From JL08 sp039969355 (GTDB lineage Bacteria; Pseudomonadota; Alphaproteobacteria; Rhodobacterales; Rhodobacteraceae), in the NCBI GenBank assembly GCA_039969355.1, contig JBDVOA010000010.1, forward strand, positions 124,001 through 188,000: a stretch of DNA of 64,000 nucleotides, in the 5' to 3' direction. The first letter of the stretch is position 1. Each line of letters opens with the position of its first letter. The translations under genes were made by a program, and so were the position numbers. Of the stretch, positions 16,567-25,525 are shown in pieces. A model generated the notes under the pieces. The model made no database searches, had not been told where the DNA came from, and saw nothing but the letters and a program-made list of their open reading frames with translations.

Positions 16567-17619
16567 ATGAGTTCAGCTGCCCCACAACCAGTATTGCGTC
16601 GAAAAGTGGCGGCGGCTCGCGAGGATCAGTCTTTGCGCGCAATGTCGTTGCCCAAAGCACTGCGCCTGACTGCGCCCAAAGTTGCAAACAGCCTGTTTGG
16701 CCTTCCCTTGGCGGTGATCGGAGTAACAGAAAAACGGGTAACTCAATCAGAAGCATGGGCATTGTTTTCCGACGAAACACTGCTGGTTCTGTTGGATGGA
16801 CCCGGCGGCATTGTTGGCGCCGCCTCGCTTGACGGAGAACTGGTGGGAGCTTTGATCCAGCAGCAGACAACTGGTCAGGTCGGGCCCGCTGAGGACGAGA
16901 AACGCGCTATGACGCGGACCGACGCCGCGATGGTCGCACCTTTGCTGGACGGCATTCTGCAACGTGGCAGCGCATTAATGGAGACCGAGGCGGAACGGTT
17001 GGTGATGCAGGGGTTCAAGTTCGGCGCCCGGGCAGAAGACTCTCGAATGCTGAGTCTTGCACTGGATGCTTCCGTGTTCCATGTCTTCAAACTGAGCCTG
17101 GATGTCGGGCGCGGCGCTCGGCAGGCTGATTTTGTGTTATGTCTGCCGGTTCAAATAATTCAACCACCCGCGCCCAACGTTGATGAGCAAAGTGATCCTG
17201 TAGACGATCGTCTCGACAAGATCGTGATGAGCGTTCCAACCGAACTCACGGCGGTTCTGTGCAAATTGCGTTTATCCCTGTCAGAACTCGGGCGATTTCA
17301 GTCGGGCGACATCATTCCTGTGGCGGGTAGCACAATAGAAAAAACCGGCTTGCATGGCCAGACTGGTCGCAAGATCAGTCAAGGGAAACTGGGCCAAAGC
17401 GGAGGGTATCGCGCGGTCCGCCTTTCCGCGGTGGGTGCGATGTCAAAAATGCGGGTTGAATCCGACGAAGAAGAGAAAGATTTGGCCGAACCCGAAACGG
17501 CCCAAGCGGCAATTGAAGAAACGGCAATAACGGTTGATCTGCAACCCGAGCTAGAGCAACCATTGCCAGAACTACCGCCGCTTGATTTTGATGAACCCGA
17601 ACCGGCCCCGTCCGCCTGA
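16567..17619 (+). CDS. FliM/FliN-family flagellar motor switch-like protein
   Basis: The 350-residue protein has a FliM-like middle domain (about 30-200) and a SpoA/FliN-type surface-presentation domain (about 225-310, with VPTELTAVLCKLRLSLSELGRFQSGDIIPVAG). It ends in an acidic, Pro/Glu-rich tail. SpoA domains build the C-ring of flagellar motors and type III export platforms. The start at 16567 has GGAGAGG 8 bases upstream; a start at 16531 has none. It stands alone, far from any flagellar cluster, so it may be an additional motor-switch component rather than canonical FliM or FliN. Confidence 0.8.
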   Translation: MSSAAPQPVLRRKVAAAREDQSLRAMSLPKALRLTAPKVANSLFGLPLAVIGVTEKRVTQSEAWALFSDETLLVLLDGPGGIVGAASLDGELVGALIQQQTTGQVGPAEDEKRAMTRTDAAMVAPLLDGILQRGSALMETEAERLVMQGFKFGARAEDSRMLSLALDASVFHVFKLSLDVGRGARQADFVLCLPVQIIQPPAPNVDEQSDPVDDRLDKIVMSVPTELTAVLCKLRLSLSELGRFQSGDIIPVAGSTIEKTGLHGQTGRKISQGKLGQSGGYRAVRLSAVGAMSKMRVESDEEEKDLAEPETAQAAIEETAITVDLQPELEQPLPELPPLDFDEPEPAPSA

Positions 17620-18172
17620 GCAGGATTTTTCCAATTGAAGTGGTTCGTTACCCTCAACTTGGCTGCGGTGTGGCGAGTTCATGGATATGTAATGCGCACG
17701 CTACATTGGGTGCTAATGGTGCAGCCGGTACGTGGTTCAGATGCAGAGCAGCCGGCGCAGTTGAAATGCTGGTGAATCGTAAGGATCGGCCGCATCGTTT
17801 GCTGCCTGCATCAAAACCGCCCGGATTTCTTTGCGTGTCATGGTAAAATTGCTCGCTAGTGTCATTGCCCTGTTCCTAAAATCAATTTCGCATTTTCTGT
17901 ATTTCACCGGAAAGTGGCGACATCTCGCAGGAATTAAGGCGTTTTTGGAAACAATTCGGAACCGAGTACGCAAACTGGCGATCCGATTCTCGCCAAAGCT
18001 TGATCGCAGCAAATCGCTTTCAAGTAAGGGCCAAGGTGTTTGCTTTGCAATCACCTGAATCTGGTCAGAAAATAGTTGTGTCAGGTCGGGGAAAAATTCA
18101 TTTGACCACGTTTGGCGCTGAATTTTCTGAATTTGTCAACGGCTGGCCTTGCCTCTTCATTAGTCTAAAGAA
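17620..18172. other. Gene-poor stretch between the FliM/FliN-like gene and mnmA
   Basis: About 550 bases. No established gene is seen. It contains one small minus-strand ORF with a ribosome-binding site (17737-17865, listed separately). A plus-strand frame at 17831-18058 is basic and lacks domain features. Confidence 0.4.
17737..17865 (-). CDS. Possible small protein (42 codons)
   Basis: A short frame encoding MTLASNFTMTRKEIRAVLMQ and 22 further residues. AGGA is placed about 9 bases before the ATG at 17865; an internal ATG at 17841 is the alternative. The MTRKEIRAVLMQAAND part would form a helix and DPYDSPAFQ looks like an ordinary coding sequence. There are no homologues I can name. It could equally be the 5' remnant of a lost gene. 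Confidence 0.3.
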   Translation of the reverse strand: MTLASNFTMTRKEIRAVLMQAANDAADPYDSPAFQLRRLLCI

Positions 18173-19318
18173 TCAATCGCCACGCCAGATCCATCCGCCA
18201 CCAAATATGCGGCTCCCTTCAGTCTCATAGAAAACACAGGCCTGTCCGGGCGAGACGCCTCTCTCGGGTGTCAGCAGTTCGACCTCGGCGGTTGTTGCGG
18301 TCATTGGCCGGATGATTGCCTCGGTCGGCGGGCGTGTCGAGCGGACCTTGACCGAAACATGCCAGATTTCGCGGCTGTCCAGCGGTTCGTCGCCAAGCCA
18401 GTTGATCTCTCGAACAGGAACCGTGCGGGTGGCGAGCAATTCTTTTGGTCCGACAATGACCTTTTTGGCGTCAACATCGAGTTTGACCACATAAAGTGGG
18501 TTCTCTAGGCCACCGATTCCAAGGCCTTTTCGTTGTCCAACGGTATAATGAACAACACCTTGGTGACGACCCAAAACAGTCCCGTGCAAGTCTACGATGT
18601 CGCCAGGGTCCGCCGCTTCGGGGCGCAGTTTCCGGATCACCGACGCGTAATCGCCATTCGGGACAAAGCAGATATCCTGACTGTCGGGTTTATCTGCGAC
18701 AACCAGCCCGAATTTTGCCGCCAAGGCGCGAGTGGCATCTTTCGATGGCAGATGGCCCAGAGGAAACCGCAGAAATTCCAGCTGTTCTGGCGTTGTCGAG
18801 AACAAGAAATAGCTTTGATCGCGGTTGGCATCCTCTGCCGAGTGCAATTCGGGCCCGTTCTTACCCATTTTGCGCTGGATATAATGACCGGTTGCCATAC
18901 AATCAGCCTCAAGATCTTTCGCGGTCTCCAGCAGGTCCTTGAATTTGACCCGCTCGTTGCAGCGAATGCACGGCACAGGGGTCGCGCCGGCAAGATAGCT
19001 GTCGGCAAATTCATCGATCACAGCATCTTTAAAAATGTTCTCATAATCCAGCACGTAGTGTGGAAAACACATATCTTCGGCCACGCGTCGAGCATCATGT
19101 ATATCTATCCCGGCACAGCAGGCGCCTTTTTTCGCTAGCGCCGCGCCGTGATCATAAAGTTGCAGGGTTACGCCGACTACATCATATCCCTCGCTTGCCA
19201 GTTGCGCTGCGACTACTGAACTGTCTACGCCGCCGGACATGGCCACGACCACTCGCGTTTCCGCGGGCGATTTGGCGAACCCAAGCGAGTTAAGGGGCAT
19301 GTCGCAATCCAGCGCCAT
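18173..19318 (-). CDS. mnmA: tRNA 2-thiouridine(34) synthase
   Basis: The 381-residue enzyme has the PP-loop SGGVDSS (28-34), the likely catalytic cysteines C120 (in CIRCNERVKF) and C217 (in QDICFVP), and the GQRKGLGIGG segment. It thiolates U34 of tRNA-Lys, -Glu and -Gln in the cytoplasm. AGGAG lies 7 bases before the ATG at 19318; an upstream frame start at 19354 is unlikely. The gene stands alone, with 143 bases to the divergent sciP. Confidence 0.95.
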   Translation of the reverse strand: MALDCDMPLNSLGFAKSPAETRVVVAMSGGVDSSVVAAQLASEGYDVVGVTLQLYDHGAALAKKGACCAGIDIHDARRVAEDMCFPHYVLDYENIFKDAVIDEFADSYLAGATPVPCIRCNERVKFKDLLETAKDLEADCMATGHYIQRKMGKNGPELHSAEDANRDQSYFLFSTTPEQLEFLRFPLGHLPSKDATRALAAKFGLVVADKPDSQDICFVPNGDYASVIRKLRPEAADPGDIVDLHGTVLGRHQGVVHYTVGQRKGLGIGGLENPLYVVKLDVDAKKVIVGPKELLATRTVPVREINWLGDEPLDSREIWHVSVKVRSTRPPTEAIIRPMTATTAEVELLTPERGVSPGQACVFYETEGSRIFGGGWIWRGD

Positions 19319-19461
19319 GATGCGTCTCCTGATGATGCGACGATATGCTCGCATGTTCTATAAAATATAGGAAAATCTAAACTACTCTCAAGAGGGGGCC
19401 TTCATCCCTTCTTAAGGCTAGGATGTGCAGTGTTGCGTCCGTGAATGCAAGTAGGTGAGTC

Positions 19462-19740
19462 ATGTATCTAAAGAAAGTTGATGGGCCGCGGGCGGTCACG
19501 TTGCAAGACGGGACCATCATGACACGGTCAGACTTGCCGACATCCGGTACCCGACGCTGGGTGGCGTCGCGCAAGGCGGCAGTGGTGCGCGGTGTGCTTT
19601 ATGGGTTGATCTCACAGGACGAGGCATTGAAGAAATACGAAATTTCAAAAGAAGAATTTCAGGAGTGGCTGGTCGCCGTTACGGAACACGGGGAAGCGGC
19701 ATTAAAGGCCACTGCGGTGCAAAGGTATAGACAACCATGA
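19462..19740 (+). CDS. sciP: CtrA inhibitor SciP (DUF1153)
   Basis: The 92-residue protein matches the DUF1153/SciP family throughout: LPTSGTRRWVASRKAAVVRGVLYGLIS and ALKKYEISKEEFQEWL form the helix-turn-helix. In Caulobacter, SciP binds CtrA and blocks transcription of its targets in G1. The gene is placed directly upstream of ctrA, with 121 bases between, an arrangement common in Rhodobacterales. GTGAGTC precedes the ATG, a weak site. Confidence 0.93.
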   Translation: MYLKKVDGPRAVTLQDGTIMTRSDLPTSGTRRWVASRKAAVVRGVLYGLISQDEALKKYEISKEEFQEWLVAVTEHGEAALKATAVQRYRQP

Positions 19741-19778
19741 GTTGTATGGTTAAGTTTCGTATCAATGGTAACTTGTGA

Positions 19779-19802
19779 TTAACCTTTTCTTGTCAAGGTT
19801 AA
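19779..19802. promoter_or_regulatory. Inverted repeat TTAACCTT-N8-AAGGTTAA upstream of ctrA
   Basis: A perfect 8-bp inverted repeat (19779-19786 and 19795-19802) with an 8-base spacer lies 60 bases before the ctrA start. Each arm contains a TTAACC half-site like those bound by CtrA. The spacing differs from the classic TTAA-N7-TTAA. Autoregulation by CtrA is the simplest reading. Confidence 0.6.
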
Positions 19803-19861
19803 TTTAGACGAAACAAACTATGTCCCGGCTTTCAATAGCCCTTGTTCCGGAGATTATCGAA

Positions 19862-20578
19862 ATGCGTGTACTGCTGGTCGAAGACGATCCTACGACTTCA
19901 AAAAGCATCGAATTGATGCTGACCCATGCCAATCTCAACGTCTATGCGACAGATCTTGGAGAAGAAGGGATCGATCTAGCCAAGCTCTATGACTATGATT
20001 TGATTCTTCTGGATCTAAACCTGCCGGACATGCACGGACATGAGGTGTTGCGCCAGTTGCGGTTGTCGCGCATTGAAACACCAATCCTCATCCTTTCAGG
20101 AGCCGATGATACAGAGAACAAGATCAAGGGATTTGGATTTGGGGCCGATGATTATCTGACCAAACCTTTTCACCGTGAAGAATTGGTGGCGCGCATTCAC
20201 GCAATCATTCGCCGCTCGAAAGGTCATTCTCAATCGATTATTAACACAGGCAAGATAGCCGTCAATCTGGACGCCAAAACTGTTGAGGTTGAGAGCAAGC
20301 CGGTCCATTTGACAGGCAAAGAATATCAGATGTTGGAACTATTAAGTTTGCGCAAAGGAACGACGCTGACAAAAGAAATGTTCCTGAACCATCTTTATGG
20401 CGGAATGGATGAACCCGAACTGAAAATAATCGACGTGTTTATCTGCAAATTGCGGAAGAAGCTTAGTGTGGCGACAGACGGCGATAATCACATCGAAACT
20501 GTCTGGGGGCGCGGATATGTATTGCGCGATCCCGAACCTGCCGGTCTAGAGGACCGGCGCATCGCAGTTGGTGCCTGA
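19862..20578 (+). CDS. ctrA: Cell-cycle response regulator CtrA
   Basis: The 238-residue OmpR-type regulator starts MRVLLVEDD as CtrA proteins do. The phospho-acceptor is D51 in LILLDLNLPDMHGHE, and the C-terminal winged helix has VHLTGKEYQMLELLSLRKG and ETVWGRGYVLRDP. CtrA controls the cell cycle in Caulobacter. In Rhodobacterales it mainly controls motility, gene transfer agents and quorum-linked traits. GGAG lies 9 bases before the ATG at 19862; a longer frame from 19820 is not expected. A strong terminator follows. Confidence 0.96.
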   Translation: MRVLLVEDDPTTSKSIELMLTHANLNVYATDLGEEGIDLAKLYDYDLILLDLNLPDMHGHEVLRQLRLSRIETPILILSGADDTENKIKGFGFGADDYLTKPFHREELVARIHAIIRRSKGHSQSIINTGKIAVNLDAKTVEVESKPVHLTGKEYQMLELLSLRKGTTLTKEMFLNHLYGGMDEPELKIIDVFICKLRKKLSVATDGDNHIETVWGRGYVLRDPEPAGLEDRRIAVGA

Positions 20579-20587
20579 CATTTTTCG

Positions 20588-20617
20588 AAAAGCCGCCGCT
20601 GCTGGCGGCTTTTTTTG
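20588..20617 (+). terminator. Rho-independent terminator of ctrA
   Basis: A perfect 10-bp stem (20588-20597 with 20604-20613, loop GCTGCT) runs into a T tract ending at 20617, 9 bases after the ctrA stop. Confidence 0.93.
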
Positions 20618-20829
20618 TAAATGACAGACAGACGACCGCGCAATTTTTGCTGCTCACGGGATGGTTTCAGAGCGCGGTCAAATGTCAGGACCCATCATCC
20701 ATACTCCTCCCTCGTTGTGGGTTGATGGGTCCTGCACAATATCTCGAGATTGAACCACTGGACCCGGCGCGCGCTGCCGCATATCAATTGGCATAGCTCA
20801 ATTGTGGCTGCGAATGACCGGAGGCTCCT

Positions 20830-22950
20830 GTGACATCCAAAATAGATATTGCAGATCTCACGCCGAAAAATGCGGGCAAGGAATTGCGGCGGTTGGCCGG
20901 TTTGTTGGAGCGGGCCAATGTGGCTTATCATGGTGCAGACGCACCAAATCTGTCAGATGCAGAATATGATGCACTCAAACAACGCAATGTGCAGATTGAG
21001 GCGCGATTTCCCCACCTCAAACGTAGTGACAGCCCGTCTGAACAGGTGGGTGCTGCCCCTGCTGACGGGTTTTCCAAGATTAATCACGCAGTGCGGATGC
21101 TTTCACTGGGCAACGCGTTTGACGATGCCGATGTGGTAGAATTTGACCATCGCATTCGAAAATACCTCGGGCTGGCGGCGGATGCGCCGTTACCGATGAC
21201 AGCTGAACCCAAGATCGATGGCTTGTCCCTGTCATTGCGTTATGAGCGGGGCGTTCTGCTTCAGGCGGCAACGCGAGGGGATGGCGCGGTCGGCGAAAAC
21301 GTCACTGAAAACGCACGAACAATAGCTGATATTCCCCATATGCTCGATGATGCCCCTGACGTGCTCGAGGTACGCGGCGAAGTCTATATGTCGCATTCGG
21401 ATTTCGAAGCATTAAATGCGCGGCAAAAGGTTGCGGGAGACAAACAGTTTTCAAATCCGCGCAATGCGGCGGCCGGATCCCTGCGGCAATTGGATGCCCG
21501 CATCACGCGCGCTCGACCATTGCGCTTTTTTGCTTATGCTTGGGGGGAACTATCGAGTCCACTCGCCGCTTCGCAGATGCAAGCGATCGAACGGCTGAAA
21601 AGGCTGAAGTTTTCGACCAACCCGTTAACCGCACTTTGCGATGGTCCTGCCGATATGATCGCCCACTACAATGCGATCGAATCTCAGCGAGCGACGTTGG
21701 GGTACGACATCGATGGCGTGGTTTACAAAGTGAATGATCTGGCGCTGCAAGGACGTCTGGGGTTTCGCTCGACAACGCCTCGCTGGGCGATTGCGCATAA
21801 ATTTCCTGCTGAACTGGCCTGGACGCATTTGCTTGGAATCGACATTCAAGTTGGCCGCACCGGCGCGCTTAGCCCCGTAGCCCGACTGCAGCCGGTCACG
21901 GTTGGTGGTGTCGTGGTATCTAACGCGACGCTTCACAACGAAGACTATATTGCCGGATGCGATGCCAAGGGCGGGCCGATCCGGGATGGTAAAGATATTC
22001 GGATCGGCGATTGGGTACAGGTCTATCGTGCCGGTGACGTGATTCCCAAGATCGCGGATGTGGACCTGAGCAAAAGGCCGCCAGATGCGCAGCCATTTGT
22101 GTTTCCCCAACAGTGCCCGGAATGCGAAAGCGACGCAATTCGCGAGGCTGGTGATGCAGTGCGCCGGTGCACCGGTGGCATCATATGTCCCGCACAAGCT
22201 GTTGAAAAACTAAAACATTTCGTGGCCCGCGGTGCCTTTGACATTGAAGGTCTTGGCGCCAAACAGGTTGAGCAGTTCTATCGCGATGAATGGATCGCTG
22301 AACCGGCTGACATCTTCACATTGCGGGAACGGTTTGGAACTGGTTTGCAGCAACTCAAGAATCGCGAAGGCTGGGGCGAGAAGTCGGCAGATAACCTCTT
22401 TGATGCAATAGATGAAAAACGCGACATCTCGCTGGGGCGATTGTTATTTGCTTTGGGAATTCGCCATATGGGTGAAGCGGCGTCGAACACATTGGCACTG
22501 CACTATGGATCATGGACAAGCCTCGTCGCCGCAATGGATTCTGCCGCAGCCCGGCAGGGGCCTGAATGGGACGAACTGATTGGTATTGACGGCATTGGCA
22601 CAGTCATGGCGACTTCACTGGTCACTGCCTTCACGCAGGCGTCAGAACGTGCTTCTATCGATCGCCTTGTAGCGAATCTGAGGGTTGTGGACGCGGAAAA
22701 ACCGAATACAGACGCGAGTCCAGTAGCAGGAAAAACAGTAGTGTTCACGGGCACATTGGAAAAGATGACCCGGGCTGAGGCCAAGGCGCGCGCGGAAAGT
22801 CTGGGGGCAAAGGTTTCCAACTCGGTCAGTGCAAAGACGGACTTGTTGGTCGCCGGACCGGGGGCCGGGTCAAAAGCCAAGAAAGCGGCAGAGCTTGGCA
22901 TAGAAACGCTGGACGAGGACGGTTGGCTGGCCTTGATCGAAGGCTTATGA
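20830..22950 (+). CDS. ligA: NAD-dependent DNA ligase
   Basis: The 706-residue ligase has the AMP-binding lysine K128 in AEPKIDGLSLSLRYERG, a four-cysteine zinc finger (CPECES...RRCTGG...CPAQ), helix-hairpin-helix repeats and a C-terminal BRCT domain (about 630-706, starting GKTVVFTGTLEKM). It seals nicks in replication and repair. The GTG at 20830 has GGAGG 5 bases upstream. It overlaps recG by ATGA at 22947-22950, so the two repair genes are co-translated. Confidence 0.97.
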   Translation: MTSKIDIADLTPKNAGKELRRLAGLLERANVAYHGADAPNLSDAEYDALKQRNVQIEARFPHLKRSDSPSEQVGAAPADGFSKINHAVRMLSLGNAFDDADVVEFDHRIRKYLGLAADAPLPMTAEPKIDGLSLSLRYERGVLLQAATRGDGAVGENVTENARTIADIPHMLDDAPDVLEVRGEVYMSHSDFEALNARQKVAGDKQFSNPRNAAAGSLRQLDARITRARPLRFFAYAWGELSSPLAASQMQAIERLKRLKFSTNPLTALCDGPADMIAHYNAIESQRATLGYDIDGVVYKVNDLALQGRLGFRSTTPRWAIAHKFPAELAWTHLLGIDIQVGRTGALSPVARLQPVTVGGVVVSNATLHNEDYIAGCDAKGGPIRDGKDIRIGDWVQVYRAGDVIPKIADVDLSKRPPDAQPFVFPQQCPECESDAIREAGDAVRRCTGGIICPAQAVEKLKHFVARGAFDIEGLGAKQVEQFYRDEWIAEPADIFTLRERFGTGLQQLKNREGWGEKSADNLFDAIDEKRDISLGRLLFALGIRHMGEAASNTLALHYGSWTSLVAAMDSAAARQGPEWDELIGIDGIGTVMATSLVTAFTQASERASIDRLVANLRVVDAEKPNTDASPVAGKTVVFTGTLEKMTRAEAKARAESLGAKVSNSVSAKTDLLVAGPGAGSKAKKAAELGIETLDEDGWLALIEGL

Positions 22951-25037
22951 GCGGACGCCCCGAGATTCTTTTCCCGTTGTTTTCGGACCTGGAAACGTTG
23001 GATGGTGTCGGGCCGAAAACTGCGCAGAACCTGGAACATCTGCACGTCACCAAACCACGCGATCTACTGTTTACATTGCCCTATGCAGGGATTGACCGCA
23101 CGCGCCGAGATACCATAAAGGGCGCCGATTTCCCCACAACTCTGACGGTGGTTGTGACCATCGGGCAGCACAGCAAACCCGCTAACAAAGGGGGCGCGTA
23201 TCGCATCAATGTCGAAGATGCGGGGACGTCGTTTCAATTGGTCTATTTCCATGCCCGCGGGGACTATTTGCAGAGATTGCTGCCCACCGGTGAGCGGCGT
23301 ATCGTCTCTGGCAAGGTCGAATTGTTCGATGGTGTTGGCCAGATGGTGCATCCCGATCATGTTGTAGGTGAGGTAGAAGAAGCTGAGATCCCGCGATTTG
23401 AACCGGTTTATCCCCTGACCGCAGGCGTGACCCAGAAGGTGATGTATAAGGCGACGCGCGGCAGCCTTTTACGCGCTCCTGATGTGCCCGAATGGATAGA
23501 CCCGATCCAGAAAATGCAAAAGAAGTGGCCGGGCTGGGTTGAGGCCGTTCAGTCGGCACACAATCCGACCCATATGGACGATCTGAGCCCGGCGTCACCA
23601 GCGCGCGCACGATTGGCTTACGACGAATTCATGGCGCATCAATTGACGCTGGCTTTGGCGCGGGCGCGCGAACACAAGACCAAAGGTCGCGCCAGCATGG
23701 GGACCGGTACACTTCAATCGGCGGTGCTGCGGTCCTTGCCGTACGAGCCGACCGATGCACAGCAGCGTGCGGTGAATGAAATCGCCGAGGACATGGCGGC
23801 GCCCTTGCGGATGAACCGGCTTTTGCAGGGCGATGTCGGATCCGGCAAGACTCTGGTGGCGTTTCTGGCCTTGCTGATCGCAGTTGAATCCGGAGGGCAG
23901 GGAGTGATGATGGCCCCGACTGAGATCCTCGCGCGCCAGCACCTAGAAGGGTTGGAGCCCTTGGCACAAAGCGCGGGGGTCGTGCTGGAAATCCTGACTG
24001 GTCGCGACAAGGGCAAAGAACGGAAAGCCAAGCTGGCAGCGCTGAAGCGCGGTGATATCTCGATCCTCGTCGGCACCCATGCGGTGTTTCAAAAGGATGT
24101 GGCGTTTGATGATCTTCGTCTGGCCATCGTCGATGAACAGCACCGGTTCGGGGTGCGTCAGCGTCTGGAACTGGGTAGAAAAGGTGCAGTAGCTGACGTG
24201 CTGGTCATGACAGCGACGCCGATCCCACGCAGCCTTTCGCTGGCACAATATGGGGACATGGATGTTTCTGTGCTGGACGAAAAACCGCCCGGTCGCAAGC
24301 CGATCAAAACGGCGTTGGTGAGTACGGCAAGGATGGACGAAGTCATTGCGCGTCTTCAGGCCGTCATTGACGAAGGGTGTCAGTGTTATTGGGTTTGTCC
24401 GTTGGTTGAAGAAAGCGAAGTCGTTGATCTGACGGCAGCAGAAGACCGGTTCCAGCGTCTGCGCGCGGTTTTGGGTGAAAGTGTAGTCGGGCTGGTGCAC
24501 GGACAAATGCCAAGCGCAGAAAAAGACGCGGCGATGGCGCGATTTCAAAAGGGGGATACCAAGGTTCTGGTCGCCACAACCGTGATCGAGGTGGGCGTGA
24601 ACGTTCCTAACGCGACGATCATGGTGATCGAGCGGGCCGAAATCTTTGGGCTCGCGCAATTGCATCAGCTGCGCGGGCGCGTTGGGCGGGGCGAGGCGGC
24701 GTCGACCTGTCTTTTGATGTACCAGTCGCCCCTGTCCGAAAGCGGGCGCAAACGACTGGAGGTATTGCGAGAAACCGAAGATGGTTTTCGTATTGCCGAA
24801 ACCGATCTGGAAATGCGAGGTGCAGGTGATCTGATCGGGACGGCTCAGTCGGGGCTACCCCGATTCCGCGTGGCCGACCTTGAGCGGCAGACCGCACTTA
24901 TGGCAGTAGCACAAAGTGACGCGCGGGCGTTGCTGGTGGCAGATCCCGATCTGACCAGCGACAGGGGCAGGGCGGCACGTGTTCTTTTGTGGTTGATGGA
25001 GCAGGATCAGGCGATCCGTTTGATATCAGTGGGTTAA
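22947..25037 (+). CDS. recG: ATP-dependent DNA helicase RecG
   Basis: The 696-residue branch-migration helicase has an N-terminal wedge domain (from about 60), Walker A GDVGSGKT (295-302), DEQHRFGVRQR (motif II), TATPIPRS and the QLRGRVGRG motif VI. RecG regresses stalled forks and processes Holliday junctions. The ATG overlaps the ligA stop. Downstream is a run of GTTC repeats that resembles a LexA site for the next small gene. Confidence 0.96.
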   Translation: MSGRPEILFPLFSDLETLDGVGPKTAQNLEHLHVTKPRDLLFTLPYAGIDRTRRDTIKGADFPTTLTVVVTIGQHSKPANKGGAYRINVEDAGTSFQLVYFHARGDYLQRLLPTGERRIVSGKVELFDGVGQMVHPDHVVGEVEEAEIPRFEPVYPLTAGVTQKVMYKATRGSLLRAPDVPEWIDPIQKMQKKWPGWVEAVQSAHNPTHMDDLSPASPARARLAYDEFMAHQLTLALARAREHKTKGRASMGTGTLQSAVLRSLPYEPTDAQQRAVNEIAEDMAAPLRMNRLLQGDVGSGKTLVAFLALLIAVESGGQGVMMAPTEILARQHLEGLEPLAQSAGVVLEILTGRDKGKERKAKLAALKRGDISILVGTHAVFQKDVAFDDLRLAIVDEQHRFGVRQRLELGRKGAVADVLVMTATPIPRSLSLAQYGDMDVSVLDEKPPGRKPIKTALVSTARMDEVIARLQAVIDEGCQCYWVCPLVEESEVVDLTAAEDRFQRLRAVLGESVVGLVHGQMPSAEKDAAMARFQKGDTKVLVATTVIEVGVNVPNATIMVIERAEIFGLAQLHQLRGRVGRGEAASTCLLMYQSPLSESGRKRLEVLRETEDGFRIAETDLEMRGAGDLIGTAQSGLPRFRVADLERQTALMAVAQSDARALLVADPDLTSDRGRAARVLLWLMEQDQAIRLISVG

Positions 25038-25056
25038 TCGCCAAATCCAAAATTAT

Positions 25057-25091
25057 GTTCCGATAAGTTCACAAATGTTCTCAAAAAGTTC
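25057..25091 (+). promoter_or_regulatory. LexA-type SOS box cluster (GTTC repeats)
   Basis: GTTC occurs four times on the plus strand at 25057, 25067, 25077 and 25088. The last pair forms GTTC-N7-GTTC (25077-25091), the published alphaproteobacterial LexA operator. The other pairs have N6 spacing. It lies 63 bases before the ATG of the small ORF at 25155. Function is inferred from the motif. Confidence 0.6.
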
Positions 25092-25154
25092 TTTACAATC
25101 CATTAAGAAAATGAGAACAAAGGAGCAACAAATATAGACAGAAGGTGCTACGCC

Positions 25155-25277
25155 ATGATTGCCCAGATCAGAACAGTTCTTCACCGCTCGCGGGCGACAT
25201 TGGTTCAGGACGCAATGGGTGGGGCTGCCTTGGTTGTGATGCTTGTGGCCAGCCTGCACCTGCCTATATTTGCCTGA
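25155..25277 (+). CDS. Small single-pass membrane protein behind a LexA-like box
   Basis: A 40-residue protein. Residues 1-20 are polar and basic (IRTVLHRSRATLVQDA); residues 22-40 are a hydrophobic helix (GGAALVVMLVASLHLPIFA) long enough to cross the inner membrane. GAAGG lies about 10 bases before the ATG. A GTTC-N7-GTTC LexA-like box is upstream and a strong terminator stands 137 bases downstream, so it can form its own transcript. Caulobacter makes a similarly tiny SOS-induced membrane protein (SidA) that blocks division; a comparable role is only a hypothesis and no sequence similarity is claimed. Confidence 0.65.
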   Translation: MIAQIRTVLHRSRATLVQDAMGGAALVVMLVASLHLPIFA

Positions 25278-25413
25278 CTTTTTTGTTTTTGCCTCGCGCG
25301 TTTCGTTCCGACCTTCCTGCATCCTGTCCCAACTTTGATGCATTTGACTGACACTGCCTGTCCCAAGTCCCCTTAGGAAGAGTTTCGGGTCCCCTGCGAA
25401 ACGCGCATACCTG

Positions 25414-25449
25414 CCGCCGCCGTCCAATGTGACGCGCGGCGGTTTTTTT
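25414..25449 (+). terminator. Rho-independent terminator
   Basis: Stem of 11 bp with one bulged C (25414-25424 with 25431-25442, loop CAATGT) followed by seven T. It separates the small SOS-type ORF from the dehydrogenase-dddQ operon. Confidence 0.88.
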
Positions 25450-25525
25450 GTTTTGTGTCGAGAAAAAAATCTGTTTAGGTCCGAAAATCCCGTGCTCTTG
25501 AAACAGCACAATTTTGGAGGCCCCA

